A stretch of 64,000 nucleotides of DNA, taken from positions 62,001 to 126,000 of the forward strand of contig NZ_NCJH01000005.1 of NCBI RefSeq assembly GCF_002278925.1. The letters are read 5' to 3'. The translations under genes were made by a program, and so were the position numbers. The DNA comes from Polaromonas sp. 39-63-25 (lineage in GTDB: Bacteria; Pseudomonadota; Gammaproteobacteria; Burkholderiales; Burkholderiaceae_C). Positions 1 to 7,981 of this stretch are shown piece by piece. The notes below the pieces were generated by a model. That model was not told the DNA's origin. It saw only the letters and a program-made list of their open reading frames with translations, and did not search any database. Position 1 is the first letter of the stretch. Every line of letters begins with the position of its first letter.

Positions 1-591
1 GGCCAGGTAGGGCGTGTCGGCCCTTGCGCCGAAGCGGTGCTGCCCGCGCCCCTGGGCATTGGCCCGGGTGACCGGCACCAGCCGGTCCCGGGCCAGCGTC
101 AGGTGCGCGTACTCGCGCGCACTGAGGCGCACGGCCAGCAGCGGGTGATGGTAAATCAGCATGAAGTCGACCTCGCCGCGTTCCAGCATCTGCGCGGTGT
201 CGGTCAGGGAACGGGTCAGGATACGCAGCTCGCCCTCCCCCAGCAGCGGCCTGAAACGCAGCAGCAGATCGGCCGCCAGGGTGCGCGCCAGCGTGCGCCC
301 GGTGGCGAGCGCGACCAGGTTCTCGTGGCGTCCGGCGGCATTGAGCAGCTCGTCGTGCGCGGACTTCAGGTTGCCCACCATCTGCTGCGCGTTGTCCAAC
401 AGGCTGGTGCCGGCGGCAGTGAGTGTCAGCGGGGTTTTCTCGCGCTCGATCAGCGTCGTGCCGGCCCAGGCCTCCAGCGCCTTGATGCGGCGCCCGAAGG
501 CTGGGTGCGTGACGTGGCGCAACTCGGCCGCGCGGCTGAAGCTGCGGGTTTGCGCCAACGCCACGAAGTCTTCCAGCCATTTGAGTTGCAT
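1..591 (-). CDS. LysR-family regulator, HypT/YjiE-like (partial)
   Basis: N-terminal 197 residues of a LysR-type transcriptional regulator; the gene runs off the left edge. The protein starts MQLKWLEDFVALAQ and has a winged helix-turn-helix over about residues 5-60, followed by the start of the effector-binding domain. The segment LKWLEDF...RSFSRAAELRHVTHPAFGRRIKALE resembles E. coli HypT (YjiE), a hypochlorite-responsive LysR factor, more than typical LysR proteins, as far as I recall that sequence. The ATG at 591 is the first start that includes the whole HTH. It is 39 bp from the stop of pyrF and on the same strand, downstream of it. The family is certain; the HypT link is inference. Confidence 0.85.
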   Translation of the reverse strand, partial: MQLKWLEDFVALAQTRSFSRAAELRHVTHPAFGRRIKALEAWAGTTLIEREKTPLTLTAAGTSLLDNAQQMVGNLKSAHDELLNAAGRHENLVALATGRTLARTLAADLLLRFRPLLGEGELRILTRSLTDTAQMLERGEVDFMLIYHHPLLAVRLSAREYAHLTLARDRLVPVTRANAQGRGQHRFGARADTPYLA

Positions 592-630
592 CGCTGACCC
601 GGGAGTGGTGGCTGGGCTGCTACCAGAAGC

Positions 631-1455
631 TCAGCTTCGCGCGGCCTGCAGCACGTCCCGCGTCCGGAGGGCTTCACGCCGCGCGGCCTCGGCAAAGTCG
701 TCACCCGACGAGGCGTAAATGATGGCGCGTGAGGAGTTCACGATGATGGGCGCGCCGGGTCGCCAGCCGGCTTTCACGGTCGCCACGGCGTCGCCGCCCT
801 GTGCACCGACACCGGGAATCAGCAGCGGCAAGGTCGGCGCCACCGCGCGCACACGTTCGATCTCTGCCGGGTAGGTGGCGCCCACCACCAGGCCCAGCTG
901 GCCGTTGAGGTTCCACGGGCCCTGCGCGAGCCGGGCCACGTGTTCGTAAAGCAACGGCTGCCCTTCGATGGAGGCCAGGCGCTGGTTCTGCAGGTCGTCC
1001 CCGCCGGGGTTGGAGGTGCGGCACAGCAAAAATGCGCCCTTGCCGGCGTGCTTGAGATAGGGCGCGACCGAGTCAAACCCCATGAAGGGCGAGAGGGTCA
1101 CCGCGTCGGCGCCGTAACGCTCGAAGGCCTCGACCGCGTACTGCTCGGCGGTGCTGCCGATGTCACCGCGTTTGGCGTCCAGGATGATGGGCACCTGCGG
1201 TGCCACGCGGCGCATGTGTTCCATCAGGCGTTCGAGCTGGCCTTCGGCGCGGTGCGCGGCAAAGTAGGCGATCTGCGGCTTGAAGGCGATGGCCAGATCG
1301 GCCGTGGCGTCCACAATGGCCGCGCAGAAGTCGTAGATCTTGTTGGAGTCGCCCTTGAGCTTGCCCGGGAACTTCGTGGGCTCCGGGTCCAGGCCCACAC
1401 ACAGCATCGATTGGTTCTGGCGCTCAGCCGCGCCCAGCATCTCGAGGAAAGTCAT
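631..1455 (-). CDS. pyrF: Orotidine 5'-phosphate decarboxylase
   Basis: Decarboxylates OMP to UMP, the last step of de novo pyrimidine synthesis, in the cytosol. The 274-residue protein has the catalytic D-x-K-x-x-D signature in [12 protein letters not shown] (D93, K95, D98) and a C-terminal phosphate-binding stretch PGVGAQGGD. Its length and the LCVGLDPEP start fit the longer PyrF subfamily (about 270-280 residues) common in Burkholderiales and actinobacteria. The ATG at 1455 is preferred to an upstream in-frame start at 1476 because family proteins begin MTFxxxL. Its upstream region is occupied from 1466 by GC-rich repeats, so its promoter lies in or beyond them. Confidence 0.96.
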   Translation of the reverse strand: MTFLEMLGAAERQNQSMLCVGLDPEPTKFPGKLKGDSNKIYDFCAAIVDATADLAIAFKPQIAYFAAHRAEGQLERLMEHMRRVAPQVPIILDAKRGDIGSTAEQYAVEAFERYGADAVTLSPFMGFDSVAPYLKHAGKGAFLLCRTSNPGGDDLQNQRLASIEGQPLLYEHVARLAQGPWNLNGQLGLVVGATYPAEIERVRAVAPTLPLLIPGVGAQGGDAVATVKAGWRPGAPIIVNSSRAIIYASSGDDFAEAARREALRTRDVLQAARS

Positions 1456-1465
1456 GCAGTATTTT

Positions 1466-1560
1466 AGAGCCCCCACGGTCGCTCACTTCGTGTAGCTCCC
1501 TGCCCCCCGAGGGGGCCGCTGCGCCTGCGGGCCGGCAAAGCCGGACCCGCGGCCCCGGCT
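1466..1560 (-). repeat. GC-rich dispersed repeat, ~90 bp family, copy R1
   Basis: Reverse-orientation copy of a repeat also seen at 1580-1670, 2669-2759 and 14350-14442. It contains the block CCCCCGAGGGGGCCGC, then GCGCCTGCGGGCCGGC and CCGGACCCGCGGCCCC, and it begins GAGCCCCCACG next to pyrF. The internal inverted repeats (GGCCGGC/GCCGGAC and CCCCCGAGGGGG) would form hairpins. It starts 11 bp upstream of the pyrF ATG. Confidence 0.9.
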
Positions 1561-1579
1561 TGAACAGACATGCCTCCTA

Positions 1580-1670
1580 CTGCCGCTCACAACGCGCAAG
1601 TTCCCTGCCCCCGAGGGGGCCGCTGCGCCTGCGGGCCGGCGAAGCCGGACCCGCGGCCCCTGCTGGTTAA
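1580..1670 (-). repeat. GC-rich dispersed repeat, ~90 bp family, copy R2
   Basis: Second reverse-orientation copy, in tandem with R1 at a period of about 105 bp. From CTGCCCCCGAGGGGGCCGC to CCGCGGCCCC it is almost identical to R1, with one GGCGAAGCC/GGCAAAGCC difference in the hairpin loop. The outer part, CTCAC-CGCAAGTTCC, is more diverged. R1, R2 and the 45-bp spacer between them fill most of the 301 bp between pyrF and the EamA gene. After R2 the remaining 86 bp hold a promoter-like ACAATAG at 1719-1725. Confidence 0.88.
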
Positions 1671-1756
1671 GCCGGGGAGCCTCATAGCTGTCCACTGCAG
1701 GATTTCCTCGCCGCCCGGACAATAGCGGCACCCATCACCTTCCACCCCAGCCGCCC

Positions 1757-2638
1757 ATGCAACTCTCACGCCGCCAGCTCATCCTCCTCGTCCTGCTGAC
1801 CTTGGCCTGGGGCATCAACTGGCCCATCATGAAAGTCGGCGTCGCCGACTTTCCGCCACTCACTTTTCGCGCCCTGTCGATCTGGCTGGGCATTCCGGTG
1901 CTGGGCGCGGCGATGCTGCTGATGAAGGTGCCGTTTTTTGTGCCGCGCGAGAAATACCGCGAGCTGTTCTGGCTGGCGTTTGCCAACATGTTTGTCTGGC
2001 ACGGGCTGATCATCCTGGCGGTCAAAAACCTCAGCAGCGGGCGCGCCGCCATCCTGGGCTACACCATGCCGATTTTTTCGGCGCTGTTTGGCGCCTGGTT
2101 CTTCGGCAACCAGCTGCAGCGCCGCAGCTGGCTGGGTGTGGCCGCAGCCGCGCTGGGCGTGTCGCTGCTGCTGTGGCACGAGTTGACCAACCTGTCGGGC
2201 CGGCCCATCGGGGTGCTCTGCGCGCTGGCGGCCGCGGCCACCTGGGCCGTCGGCACGCAGAAGCTGCGCAACACCACGATGCCGGTGGCCACCCTGACGA
2301 TTTCCTTCTGGATGACGGTGATGACGGCGGTGGTGATGACCGGGCTGAGCGCGGCCTTCGAGATGCCGCAGTGGAAGGCGCCCCCGGCCGTGAGCTGGGC
2401 CTCGATTCTCTACAACGCTGTGATCATTTTCGGTTTTGCCCACGCGGCCTGGTTTTTCCTGGCGCGCAGCCTGCCGCCGATTGCCTCCACCCTGAGCGTG
2501 ATGATGATTCCCATCCTGGGCGTGTTCTCGGGCGCGCTGGGCCTGGGCGAGGTCCTGCACTGGCAGGACTGGGCCGCCGTGGTGCTGATGGTGGTGGCGA
2601 TTGCCTCGGTGCTGGCGCCGCAGCGGACAGCCAAGTGA
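1757..2638 (+). CDS. EamA-family (DMT superfamily) transporter
   Basis: Integral membrane permease of 293 residues with about ten hydrophobic helices arranged as two EamA repeats (about residues 8-140 and 150-285), the usual drug/metabolite exporter plan. The first helix carries the typical LTLAWGINWPIMKVG motif and repeat 1 ends with GYTMPIFSALFGAWFFG. The substrate cannot be told from sequence; EamA relatives export amino acids and other small metabolites. The gene stands alone and is bracketed by GC-rich repeats, two inverted copies upstream (1466-1670) and one direct copy downstream (2669-2759). The ATG at 1757 lies 32 bp after an ACAATAG element that could be a -10 box. Confidence 0.9.
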   Translation: MQLSRRQLILLVLLTLAWGINWPIMKVGVADFPPLTFRALSIWLGIPVLGAAMLLMKVPFFVPREKYRELFWLAFANMFVWHGLIILAVKNLSSGRAAILGYTMPIFSALFGAWFFGNQLQRRSWLGVAAAALGVSLLLWHELTNLSGRPIGVLCALAAAATWAVGTQKLRNTTMPVATLTISFWMTVMTAVVMTGLSAAFEMPQWKAPPAVSWASILYNAVIIFGFAHAAWFFLARSLPPIASTLSVMMIPILGVFSGALGLGEVLHWQDWAAVVLMVVAIASVLAPQRTAK

Positions 2639-2668
2639 CGGGCTAGCACAGAGGATCTCTTCATACCA

Positions 2669-2759
2669 GCAGGGGCCGCGGGTCCGGCTTCGCCGGCCCG
2701 CAGGCGCAGCGCCCCCTCGGGGGGCAGCGCAGTACGCGAAGCGACAAGCGTGGGGGCTA
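2669..2759 (+). repeat. GC-rich dispersed repeat, ~90 bp family, copy R3
   Basis: Forward copy of the repeat found inverted at 1466-1670. It runs from GGGGCCGCGGGTCCGGC to GCGTGGGGGCTAT, and its last bases form the stop codon of the uracil-DNA glycosylase gene (2757-2759). With R1 and R2 it places the EamA transporter gene between inverted repeats about 1 kb apart. Confidence 0.9.
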
Positions 2760-3650
2760 TAGCTGCGCCTGCGCAAGGCACAGGTCGTCCCAGGCCTTGG
2801 CCTTGTCGCCCAGGCTGCGCAGCAGGTAGGCCGGGTGGTAACTGACGACCACCGGCACGCCGAGGTAGCGAAACACCTGGCCACGCAGCTTGCCGAGCGG
2901 GATTTTCTGCACCTCGGGCACGCTGTCCTGCAGCAGCGACTGGGCGGCAAATTTGCCCAGCGCCAGGATCATTTTCGGCTGCAGCAGTTCGACCTGGCGT
3001 TTCAGGTAAGGCTCGCACTGCGCCACTTCCGCCGGGTCGGGGTTGCGGTTGGCCGGCGGGCGGCACTTGAGCACATTGGTGATGAAAACGCTGGTCGAGA
3101 GACCGGCCCGCGGCGCGGCAGCGTCATGGCCGCGCTGCAGGCCGATGGCCAGCAGCATGTTGTCGAGCAGCTTGCCGGCCTGGCCGACAAAGGGTTCACC
3201 GGCGAGGTCTTCGTTTTCGCCGGGCGCCTCGCCGACGATGAGCCAGTCGACCTGCGGCGCGGCGCCGTCGGCGGCCACTGGCCCGATGCCAAACACCGTG
3301 TTTTTGCGGCTTTCGCAGAGGGCGCAGGCGCGGCAGCCGGCCACCGCGGCCTGCAGGGCGGGCCAGTCCATCAGCTCCACGCCGGCAGGACGCGGCTGCA
3401 GGCCGGTGGCCGGCCGCGCCACGGGCACTTGGGCCGGCGGTCGCACCGCCGGTGCGGCGGCGGGTGCGAGCGCACGTGCCGGTTCGGCCTCAACATCAAA
3501 TCGGCCTTCAGCCCTTTTCGGAGGGGCGTCAACAGCTACTGTATTGATAGCAGCATCCGCTGCCACCGGCGGTGGCGATGGCGGCTGCCAGAGGCGCACG
3601 CCCATTTCACGCAGCATGGCGCGCTGGCGTTTGTCCAGGTCCAGGCTCAC
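2757..3650 (-). CDS. udg: Uracil-DNA glycosylase, family 4 (iron-sulfur)
   Basis: Removes uracil from DNA in base excision repair. Four cysteines (C106, C109, C196, C212) fit the 4Fe-4S ligands of family 4 UDGs. Active-site motifs are GEAPGENED (140-148), NVLKCRPPANRNP (192-204) and SYHPAYLLR (270-278). A Pro/Ala-rich linker of about 90 residues precedes the catalytic domain; 18 of its residues (34-51) are encoded by a 54-bp dispersed repeat. The start is GTG at 3650, giving the family-like MSLDLDKRQRAML; no good ribosome site is visible. It is last in the leftward set EamA-tsaB-rimI-udg (10 bp after rimI). Its stop codon is made by repeat R3. Confidence 0.94.
   Translation of the reverse strand: MSLDLDKRQRAMLREMGVRLWQPPSPPPVAADAAINTVAVDAPPKRAEGRFDVEAEPARALAPAAAPAVRPPAQVPVARPATGLQPRPAGVELMDWPALQAAVAGCRACALCESRKNTVFGIGPVAADGAAPQVDWLIVGEAPGENEDLAGEPFVGQAGKLLDNMLLAIGLQRGHDAAAPRAGLSTSVFITNVLKCRPPANRNPDPAEVAQCEPYLKRQVELLQPKMILALGKFAAQSLLQDSVPEVQKIPLGKLRGQVFRYLGVPVVVSYHPAYLLRSLGDKAKAWDDLCLAQAQL
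3498..3551 (+). repeat. 54-bp dispersed repeat, copy 1 (inside udg)
   Basis: Full 54-bp unit from AAATCGGCC to TTGATAGC, with CAGCTAC at position 36 of the unit. Read on the udg strand it is open and encodes udg residues 34-51 (AINTVAVDAPPKRAEGRF), part of the variable linker before the catalytic domain. Confidence 0.92.
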
Positions 3651-3660
3651 GGCAGCACTT

Positions 3661-4161
3661 TCATGGCTCGCTGTGTCCGGCTTGCAGTGCCATGCTCATG
3701 ACCACGGCGTCTTCGCGGGTGGCATTCGCCGCGGGGTAGTACTGGCGCCGGGTTCCGACGTGACGAAAGCCGTAACGCTCGTACACCGCCCTGGCCCGGC
3801 CGTTGCTCACGCGCACTTCCAGCCACAGCCACTGCGCGCCCTGGCCGCGCGACCAGAGTGCCAGCGCATCGAGCATCACGCGGGCCCAGCCCTGGCGCTG
3901 GTGGGCAGGCGCCACTGTGATGTTGAGCAGATGCACCTCGTCCACACCTTTCATGGCCACAAAATAGCCCAGCAGCTCCGCGCCCGGCCCGCTGCCGCCG
4001 GTGAGCACCAGCGCCTGGTAACCGGCCTTGAGCGAATCGCTGAAATTGCCGCGCGTCCACGGGTGCGCATAAGCACTTTGCTCGGCCCGCAGCACCGCAT
4101 CGAACCACGACTCGGTCATGGGTTCGAACTGGGCTTCGAGGGGTTCGAGAACGGCGCTCAT
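3661..4161 (-). CDS. rimI: Ribosomal protein bS18 alanine N-acetyltransferase
   Basis: GNAT-fold acetyltransferase of 166 residues that by family acetylates the N-terminal alanine of ribosomal protein S18. The RimI-type HPWTRGNFSDSL lies at residues 33-44. The acetyl-CoA loop Q-R-Q-G-W-A (88-93) follows the strand LLNITVAPAH, and the C-terminal VYERYGFRHVGTRRQYYP is typical. The stop of tsaB lies 6 bp upstream and udg follows 10 bp downstream. The tsaB-rimI pairing is a common bacterial arrangement and supports the assignment. Confidence 0.94.
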   Translation of the reverse strand: MSAVLEPLEAQFEPMTESWFDAVLRAEQSAYAHPWTRGNFSDSLKAGYQALVLTGGSGPGAELLGYFVAMKGVDEVHLLNITVAPAHQRQGWARVMLDALALWSRGQGAQWLWLEVRVSNGRARAVYERYGFRHVGTRRQYYPAANATREDAVVMSMALQAGHSEP

Positions 4162-4167
4162 GGCTCA

Positions 4168-4896
4168 TTATCGGCCGGCCGCCGCGGCGATGCCGGCCTT
4201 GACGCGGGCGCGCTCTTCGGTGGTCAGCGCCACCTTGTCACGCACGTACAGCGGCAGCGCCTGGCTGGCCGGCACGCCGTGGCCGGCGGCCAGCAGCGCA
4301 GGCGCCAGCCGCAGCATGGCCACAGCCGTGGGCAGGGCGGTGAGGCGCGGCAGGCTGTCCGGAAACACCGGCAGGCGCGCCGCGTAGACGCCGAACACAT
4401 TGCCGGCCAGCAGGTCGTCCGCCGGATCGAGCGGCAGGTTTTCCGGGCGTATCAGGGCGCAGTCGGCCAGCGAGGTCCAGCGCCCGGCGTCGCAGGCAAA
4501 ACGCTGCACATACATCTCGTCCATGCGTGCATCGAGCAGCGCCGTCACCTGCAGGCGGGTCGCGGCCTGCGGACCTTCGTGCTGGAAGCGGGCCTCTTCG
4601 GCCACCGCCATCAGTGTGTCCAGCGGCAGCACCGGCAGGCGCGCCCCCAGCGCCAGGCCCTGCGCCACGGAGCACGCCGTGCGCAGGCCGGTGAAGGAGC
4701 CGGGGCCGCGGCCGAACACCAGTGCGTCCAGATCGGCCAGCGCCAGCCCGGCCTGGCCCAGCAGTTCGAGAATCGCCGGAATCAGCGTGCTCGACGCCTG
4801 CGCGCCGCCGGGGCCGGTGTGCTGCCAGATGCGCTGACCGTCGGTGAGGGCCAGCGACATGCTGTCGGTGCTGGTGTCAAAAGCCAGGAGTTTCAT
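4168..4896 (-). CDS. tsaB: tRNA t6A synthesis protein TsaB
   Basis: Actin-like ASKHA protein (YeaZ) of 242 residues, partner of TsaD and TsaE in placing the threonylcarbamoyl group on A37 of ANN-reading tRNAs. The phosphate-1 motif FDTSTDSMSLAL is near the N-terminus and GRGPGSFTGLR is at 62-72. I chose the ATG at 4896, which gives MKLLAFDTST, over an upstream TTG at 4911. The short upstream region, 16 bp after the EamA stop, lies partly in a 54-bp repeat. The carbamoyl-AMP synthase of the same pathway (Sua5-type) is also in this window, at 10768-11763. Confidence 0.95.
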   Translation of the reverse strand: MKLLAFDTSTDSMSLALTDGQRIWQHTGPGGAQASSTLIPAILELLGQAGLALADLDALVFGRGPGSFTGLRTACSVAQGLALGARLPVLPLDTLMAVAEEARFQHEGPQAATRLQVTALLDARMDEMYVQRFACDAGRWTSLADCALIRPENLPLDPADDLLAGNVFGVYAARLPVFPDSLPRLTALPTAVAMLRLAPALLAAGHGVPASQALPLYVRDKVALTTEERARVKAGIAAAAGR

Positions 4897-4909
4897 GGGT
4901 TGATGAGTC

Positions 4910-4963
4910 AAATCAGGCCTTGGCCCTTGTGGAGTCTGCGCTAGCAGCTATCAAATCAGGAGT
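4910..4963 (+). repeat. 54-bp dispersed repeat, copy 2 (EamA 3' end)
   Basis: 54-bp unit starting AAATCAGGCC with CAGCTAT exactly at position 36; the last five bases (GGAGT) are degenerate compared with ATAGC. On the minus strand it encodes the last 16 residues of the EamA gene (TPDLIAASADSTRAKA) and its TGA stop at 4913-4915, so the repeat sets the C-terminus of that protein. Confidence 0.85.
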
Positions 4964-5932
4964 GGTTGTCGTGATGCGTTGGGCCTGCACACGCACGCCG
5001 AACACAATGCCCAGGGTCACCAGCGCCAAGCCGGCGAGCAGGTTCCAGTGCAGCGGCTCGCCGAGGAAGATCACCGCGCCCAGCGCCGACAGGCCGGGCA
5101 CCACCGCGGTGATCATGGTCGAGCGCACCGGGCCGAAGGACTGAACCATCTTGGTGAAGGTGATGCCGGAGATCACCACCGAGCCCACGCCCTGGAACAC
5201 CATCTGGAAAACAATCTCACTCCAGGGCGCGCTGGCCAGCCGGGTGGCGATGACGCCCGAATACGCCAGCAGGCTGTAGACCGGCACATAGGTCATGAAG
5301 GCAAACACGCTGATGGCAATGGTGGCAGACACCGCCTGCAGCGCATGTTTGCGCACCAGCACCGAATAAACCGCCCAGCAGGTGGAGGCGCAGAGAAACA
5401 GCAGATCGCCCTTCCAGACCTGGCTGCCGGCCTGCGTCCAGGCCTGCAGCAGGCTGGCGCCGCCCACCATCACGTCGCCCAGGAAAATCAGGCCCAGGCC
5501 GATGGCGCGTACCCGCGTCACGCGGTCTTTCAGGATCAGCACGGCCATCAGGGTGGTGCTCAGCGGCAGGGTGCCGGGCAGCAGCACCGAGGCATGGGCC
5601 GCCGGGGCGAAATAAAAGCCGCTGTAGGCCAGGCAGGCGTAACCGACACCGCCGACCAGGCCGATCAGCGCGGTGAGCCGGAAACCCAGTGGCGACAGGC
5701 CCAGCCAGCTGGGCGGCGCCAGAGCGGGGCGGCTGTCGCGCGCGCGGCGCCAGACCAGCCAGGCACCCCAAGGCAGCAGCACCATCGCCGCACCGATGAA
5801 ACGCAACAGGCTGATGTCCAGCGGCGTGAGGCTGCGGTGCGCCGTGGCGCGTGCAATCACGATGAAGGAGGTCCAGATGGCGACGGTCACGATGGCGGCA
5901 AGCACACCGACCGTCTTGGGAGAAAAACGCAT
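4913..5932 (-). CDS. EamA/DMT-family transporter
   Basis: Inner-membrane permease of 339 residues with about ten helices in two EamA repeats. The N-terminal helix reads VGVLAAIVTVAIWTSFIVIA and the second repeat begins LLFLCASTCWAVYSVLVRK. The start is the ATG at 5932 (MRFSPKTVG); an in-frame upstream start adds only hydrophilic residues. The last 16 residues and the stop codon lie in a 54-bp dispersed repeat, so the native tail has probably been replaced. It precedes tsaB by 16 bp and is divergent from dacB, with only 54 bp between the two start codons. Substrate unknown. Confidence 0.9.
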   Translation of the reverse strand: MRFSPKTVGVLAAIVTVAIWTSFIVIARATAHRSLTPLDISLLRFIGAAMVLLPWGAWLVWRRARDSRPALAPPSWLGLSPLGFRLTALIGLVGGVGYACLAYSGFYFAPAAHASVLLPGTLPLSTTLMAVLILKDRVTRVRAIGLGLIFLGDVMVGGASLLQAWTQAGSQVWKGDLLFLCASTCWAVYSVLVRKHALQAVSATIAISVFAFMTYVPVYSLLAYSGVIATRLASAPWSEIVFQMVFQGVGSVVISGITFTKMVQSFGPVRSTMITAVVPGLSALGAVIFLGEPLHWNLLAGLALVTLGIVFGVRVQAQRITTTTPDLIAASADSTRAKA

Positions 5933-5986
5933 GGCTTGATTATCCGGGCAAGCGGCCGCTTCGCAGGGCAAGGCCGATAATCAGCC

Positions 5987-7483
5987 ATGCTCCCCTCTCC
6001 CCTGTTGCTCTGCCGGCTGGCTGCCGCGCTCGCCCTGGGCCTGGCCCCCGGCTGGGCGCTGGCCCAGAAAGCCGTGCGCGCCCCCAGGCTGGCGCTGCCG
6101 CCGGCCATCGCCAAGGCCCTGGTGCGTGCGCGGGTTCCGCCCGACGCCGTCACGCTGCTGGTGATGGATGCCTCGGGACGGCAGCCGCCGCGCCTGGAAC
6201 ACCGCAGCACGGTGCCCATGAACCCGGCCTCGGTCATGAAACTGGTGACCACCTACGCCGCACTCGACGTGCTCGGGCCCGACTACACCTGGAACACCCG
6301 CCTGACGATGGACGGCAGCCTGTCGGAGGGACTCCTGCACGGCAATCTGGTGGTGCGCGGCGGCGGCGACCCCAAGCTGGTGGTCGAACGCCTGCAGGCA
6401 CTGCTGGGGCAGGTGCAGGCCAGCGGCGTGAAGGTGATACGCGGCGACATCGTGCTGGACCGCAGCGCCTTCCTGGTGCCGGCGCTGGACGCCGGCGAGT
6501 TCGACGGCGAACCGCTGCGGCCCTACAACGCGCGCCCCGATGCCTTGCTGATCAACTTCAAGTCACTGGTGATGCGCTTCACGCCCGACCTGGCCAATGG
6601 CCACGCACGGGTGCAGACCGAGCCGCCCATGGCCGGCCTGCTGGTCGACGACACGGTGCCGCTGGCACGTGTGAGCCGCTGCGGCGACTGGCGCAGCGAG
6701 CTGCGCGCCAGCGTGCACAGTCCCGACCGCATCCAGTTCGCCGGCAGCTACTCGTCGGCCTGCGGCGAACGTCTCTGGCCGACGGCCTATGCCGAGCCCG
6801 CCACCTTTGCGGCGCGCGCCATCGAAGGCTCGTGGCGCGCGCTGGGCGGGCTGCTGACCGGCAGCGCACGCGACGCCACACCGGCCGAGCTGGCCATGTT
6901 GCGCGCACGCGGCACGCTGTCCGGTGAAAAAGCGCCGCTGCGCCTGGACGCGCCCTCGCTGCCGCTGCGCGACATCGTGCGCGACGTCAACAAGTTCTCC
7001 AACAACGTGATGGCCCAGCACCTCTTCCTCACGCTGGGGCGCAGCGCCCAGCCGGGCGAACACCCCCAGGGCACGCCGGAAACCGGCCGTGCCGCGCTGG
7101 CAGCCTGGTGGAAAAAAATCCTGCCGCGGCAGGAGGCCCCGGTGATGGACAACGGCTCGGGCCTGAGCCGCGTCGAACGCATCAGCGCCGCCAGCCTGGC
7201 GGCCATGCTGCAGGTCGCCGCGCAGGGCCGCGTGGCGCAGGACCTGCTCGACTCCCTGCCGATCGCCGGTGTGGACGCCACCATGCGAACACGCGCCACC
7301 GCGGTCACCGGGCAGGCCTTCATGAAAACCGGCTCGCTGCGCGACGTGACGGCCGTGGCCGGCTATGCCAACGGCGCGAGCGGTGCGCGTTACATCGTGG
7401 TCGGCATGGTCAACCACCCGAATGCGATCGCGGCGCGACCGGCGCTGGATGCGCTGATTCAGTGGGCGGTGCAGGAACGGTAA
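5987..7483 (+). CDS. dacB: D-alanyl-D-alanine carboxypeptidase/endopeptidase (PBP4 class)
   Basis: Periplasmic class C penicillin-binding protein of the DacB type (peptidase family S13), 498 residues. It trims or cleaves peptide cross-links in peptidoglycan. A signal peptide covers residues 1-26 (cleavage after ALA). The three active-site motifs are all present: S82-V-M-K85 (SxxK), S338-N-N340 (SxN) and K447-T-G449 (KTG). The inserted domain between SxxK and SxN is of normal size for the family. It is monocistronic and divergent from the EamA gene; downstream is a long repeat-rich gap. Confidence 0.95.
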   Translation: MLPSPLLLCRLAAALALGLAPGWALAQKAVRAPRLALPPAIAKALVRARVPPDAVTLLVMDASGRQPPRLEHRSTVPMNPASVMKLVTTYAALDVLGPDYTWNTRLTMDGSLSEGLLHGNLVVRGGGDPKLVVERLQALLGQVQASGVKVIRGDIVLDRSAFLVPALDAGEFDGEPLRPYNARPDALLINFKSLVMRFTPDLANGHARVQTEPPMAGLLVDDTVPLARVSRCGDWRSELRASVHSPDRIQFAGSYSSACGERLWPTAYAEPATFAARAIEGSWRALGGLLTGSARDATPAELAMLRARGTLSGEKAPLRLDAPSLPLRDIVRDVNKFSNNVMAQHLFLTLGRSAQPGEHPQGTPETGRAALAAWWKKILPRQEAPVMDNGSGLSRVERISAASLAAMLQVAAQGRVAQDLLDSLPIAGVDATMRTRATAVTGQAFMKTGSLRDVTAVAGYANGASGARYIVVGMVNHPNAIAARPALDALIQWAVQER

Positions 7484-7500
7484 TGCCGCGTTGGGTTGTT

Positions 7501-7560
7501 GCATCACGCTGCGGCTTGGGTTCGCTATGGACAGTAGGCGCAACTCCCCACTCCCACCCC
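7501..7560 (+). repeat. 60-bp repeat shared with 13076-13138
   Basis: Begins GCATCACGCT and ends with ACAGTAGGCGCAACTCCCCA followed by CTCCCAC. The copy at 13076 has the same ends at exactly the same offset (29 bases to GACAGTAGG), with a diverged middle. Both lie just downstream of a plus-strand gene end. Confidence 0.85.
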
Positions 7561-7871
7561 TAGCCCCTGCCCTCGCCCCGCTGGGCGATGGAGGGGGACT
7601 TCATTTGGCTGCGTGTGCTGCGCTCGCGTGCAACCATGACGGCCACTTGACTCCGACATGACGCGCTACGCGCGTCATGTCTCCCCGCACCCGAACCCGT
7701 ATTTGTTTCCCCCACCCGTCGGGCTGGGCCGAGGAGTGCAGGCAAAAGCGGATCAGGGCTCGCGATTGTTTGAGACGGGAGAGTGCTAGCGAGACCCCGC
7801 TTTTACCGAGCACCGGAGGTTGCCCGCAGCGAAGCGAAGGGACCCAGACCATCGGGTCGCTTTTTTCTTTG

Positions 7872-7907
7872 CTTACTTTCTTTTTGGCGACGCAAAAAGA
7901 AAGTGAG
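7872..7907. terminator. Long hairpin, possible bidirectional terminator
   Basis: CTTACTTTCTTTTTG (7872-7886), a 6-base loop GCGACG, then CAAAAAGAAAGTGAG (7893-7907): a 15-bp stem with one G-T type mismatch. It lies between convergent dacB and cnoX. The stem is AT-rich on both arms, unlike a classic GC-stem terminator, and is preceded by TTTTTTCTTT. A role in termination is inference. Confidence 0.55.
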
Positions 7908-7981
7908 TTGCCGCCGGGCAACCCCCGGCTTGCCGGCGAACTACAAAAGACCGCACAGTGCGAGGACGGCGGCCCCGCGAA

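Larger units (their letters stand above)
7484..7981. other. Repeat-rich gap between convergent dacB and cnoX
   Basis: No credible gene. It holds a 60-bp repeat (7501-7560) shared with 13076-13138, a CTTGACTCCGACATGACGCG-type palindromic stretch (CATGACGCGCTACGCGCGTCATG, about 7658-7680, cut by a few mismatches), a long hairpin at 7872-7907, and a GCCGGGCAAC-CCCCGGCTTGC block (7913-7933) shared with 13139-13159. The short open frames here have no family features and read through these repeats. Confidence 0.75.

Noticed and set aside
37-597. Long plus-strand open frame opposite the partial LysR gene
   Set aside because: Rich in Gln/Arg/Gly as expected for antisense of GC-rich coding DNA; no family motif, and the minus-strand LysR reading is clear.
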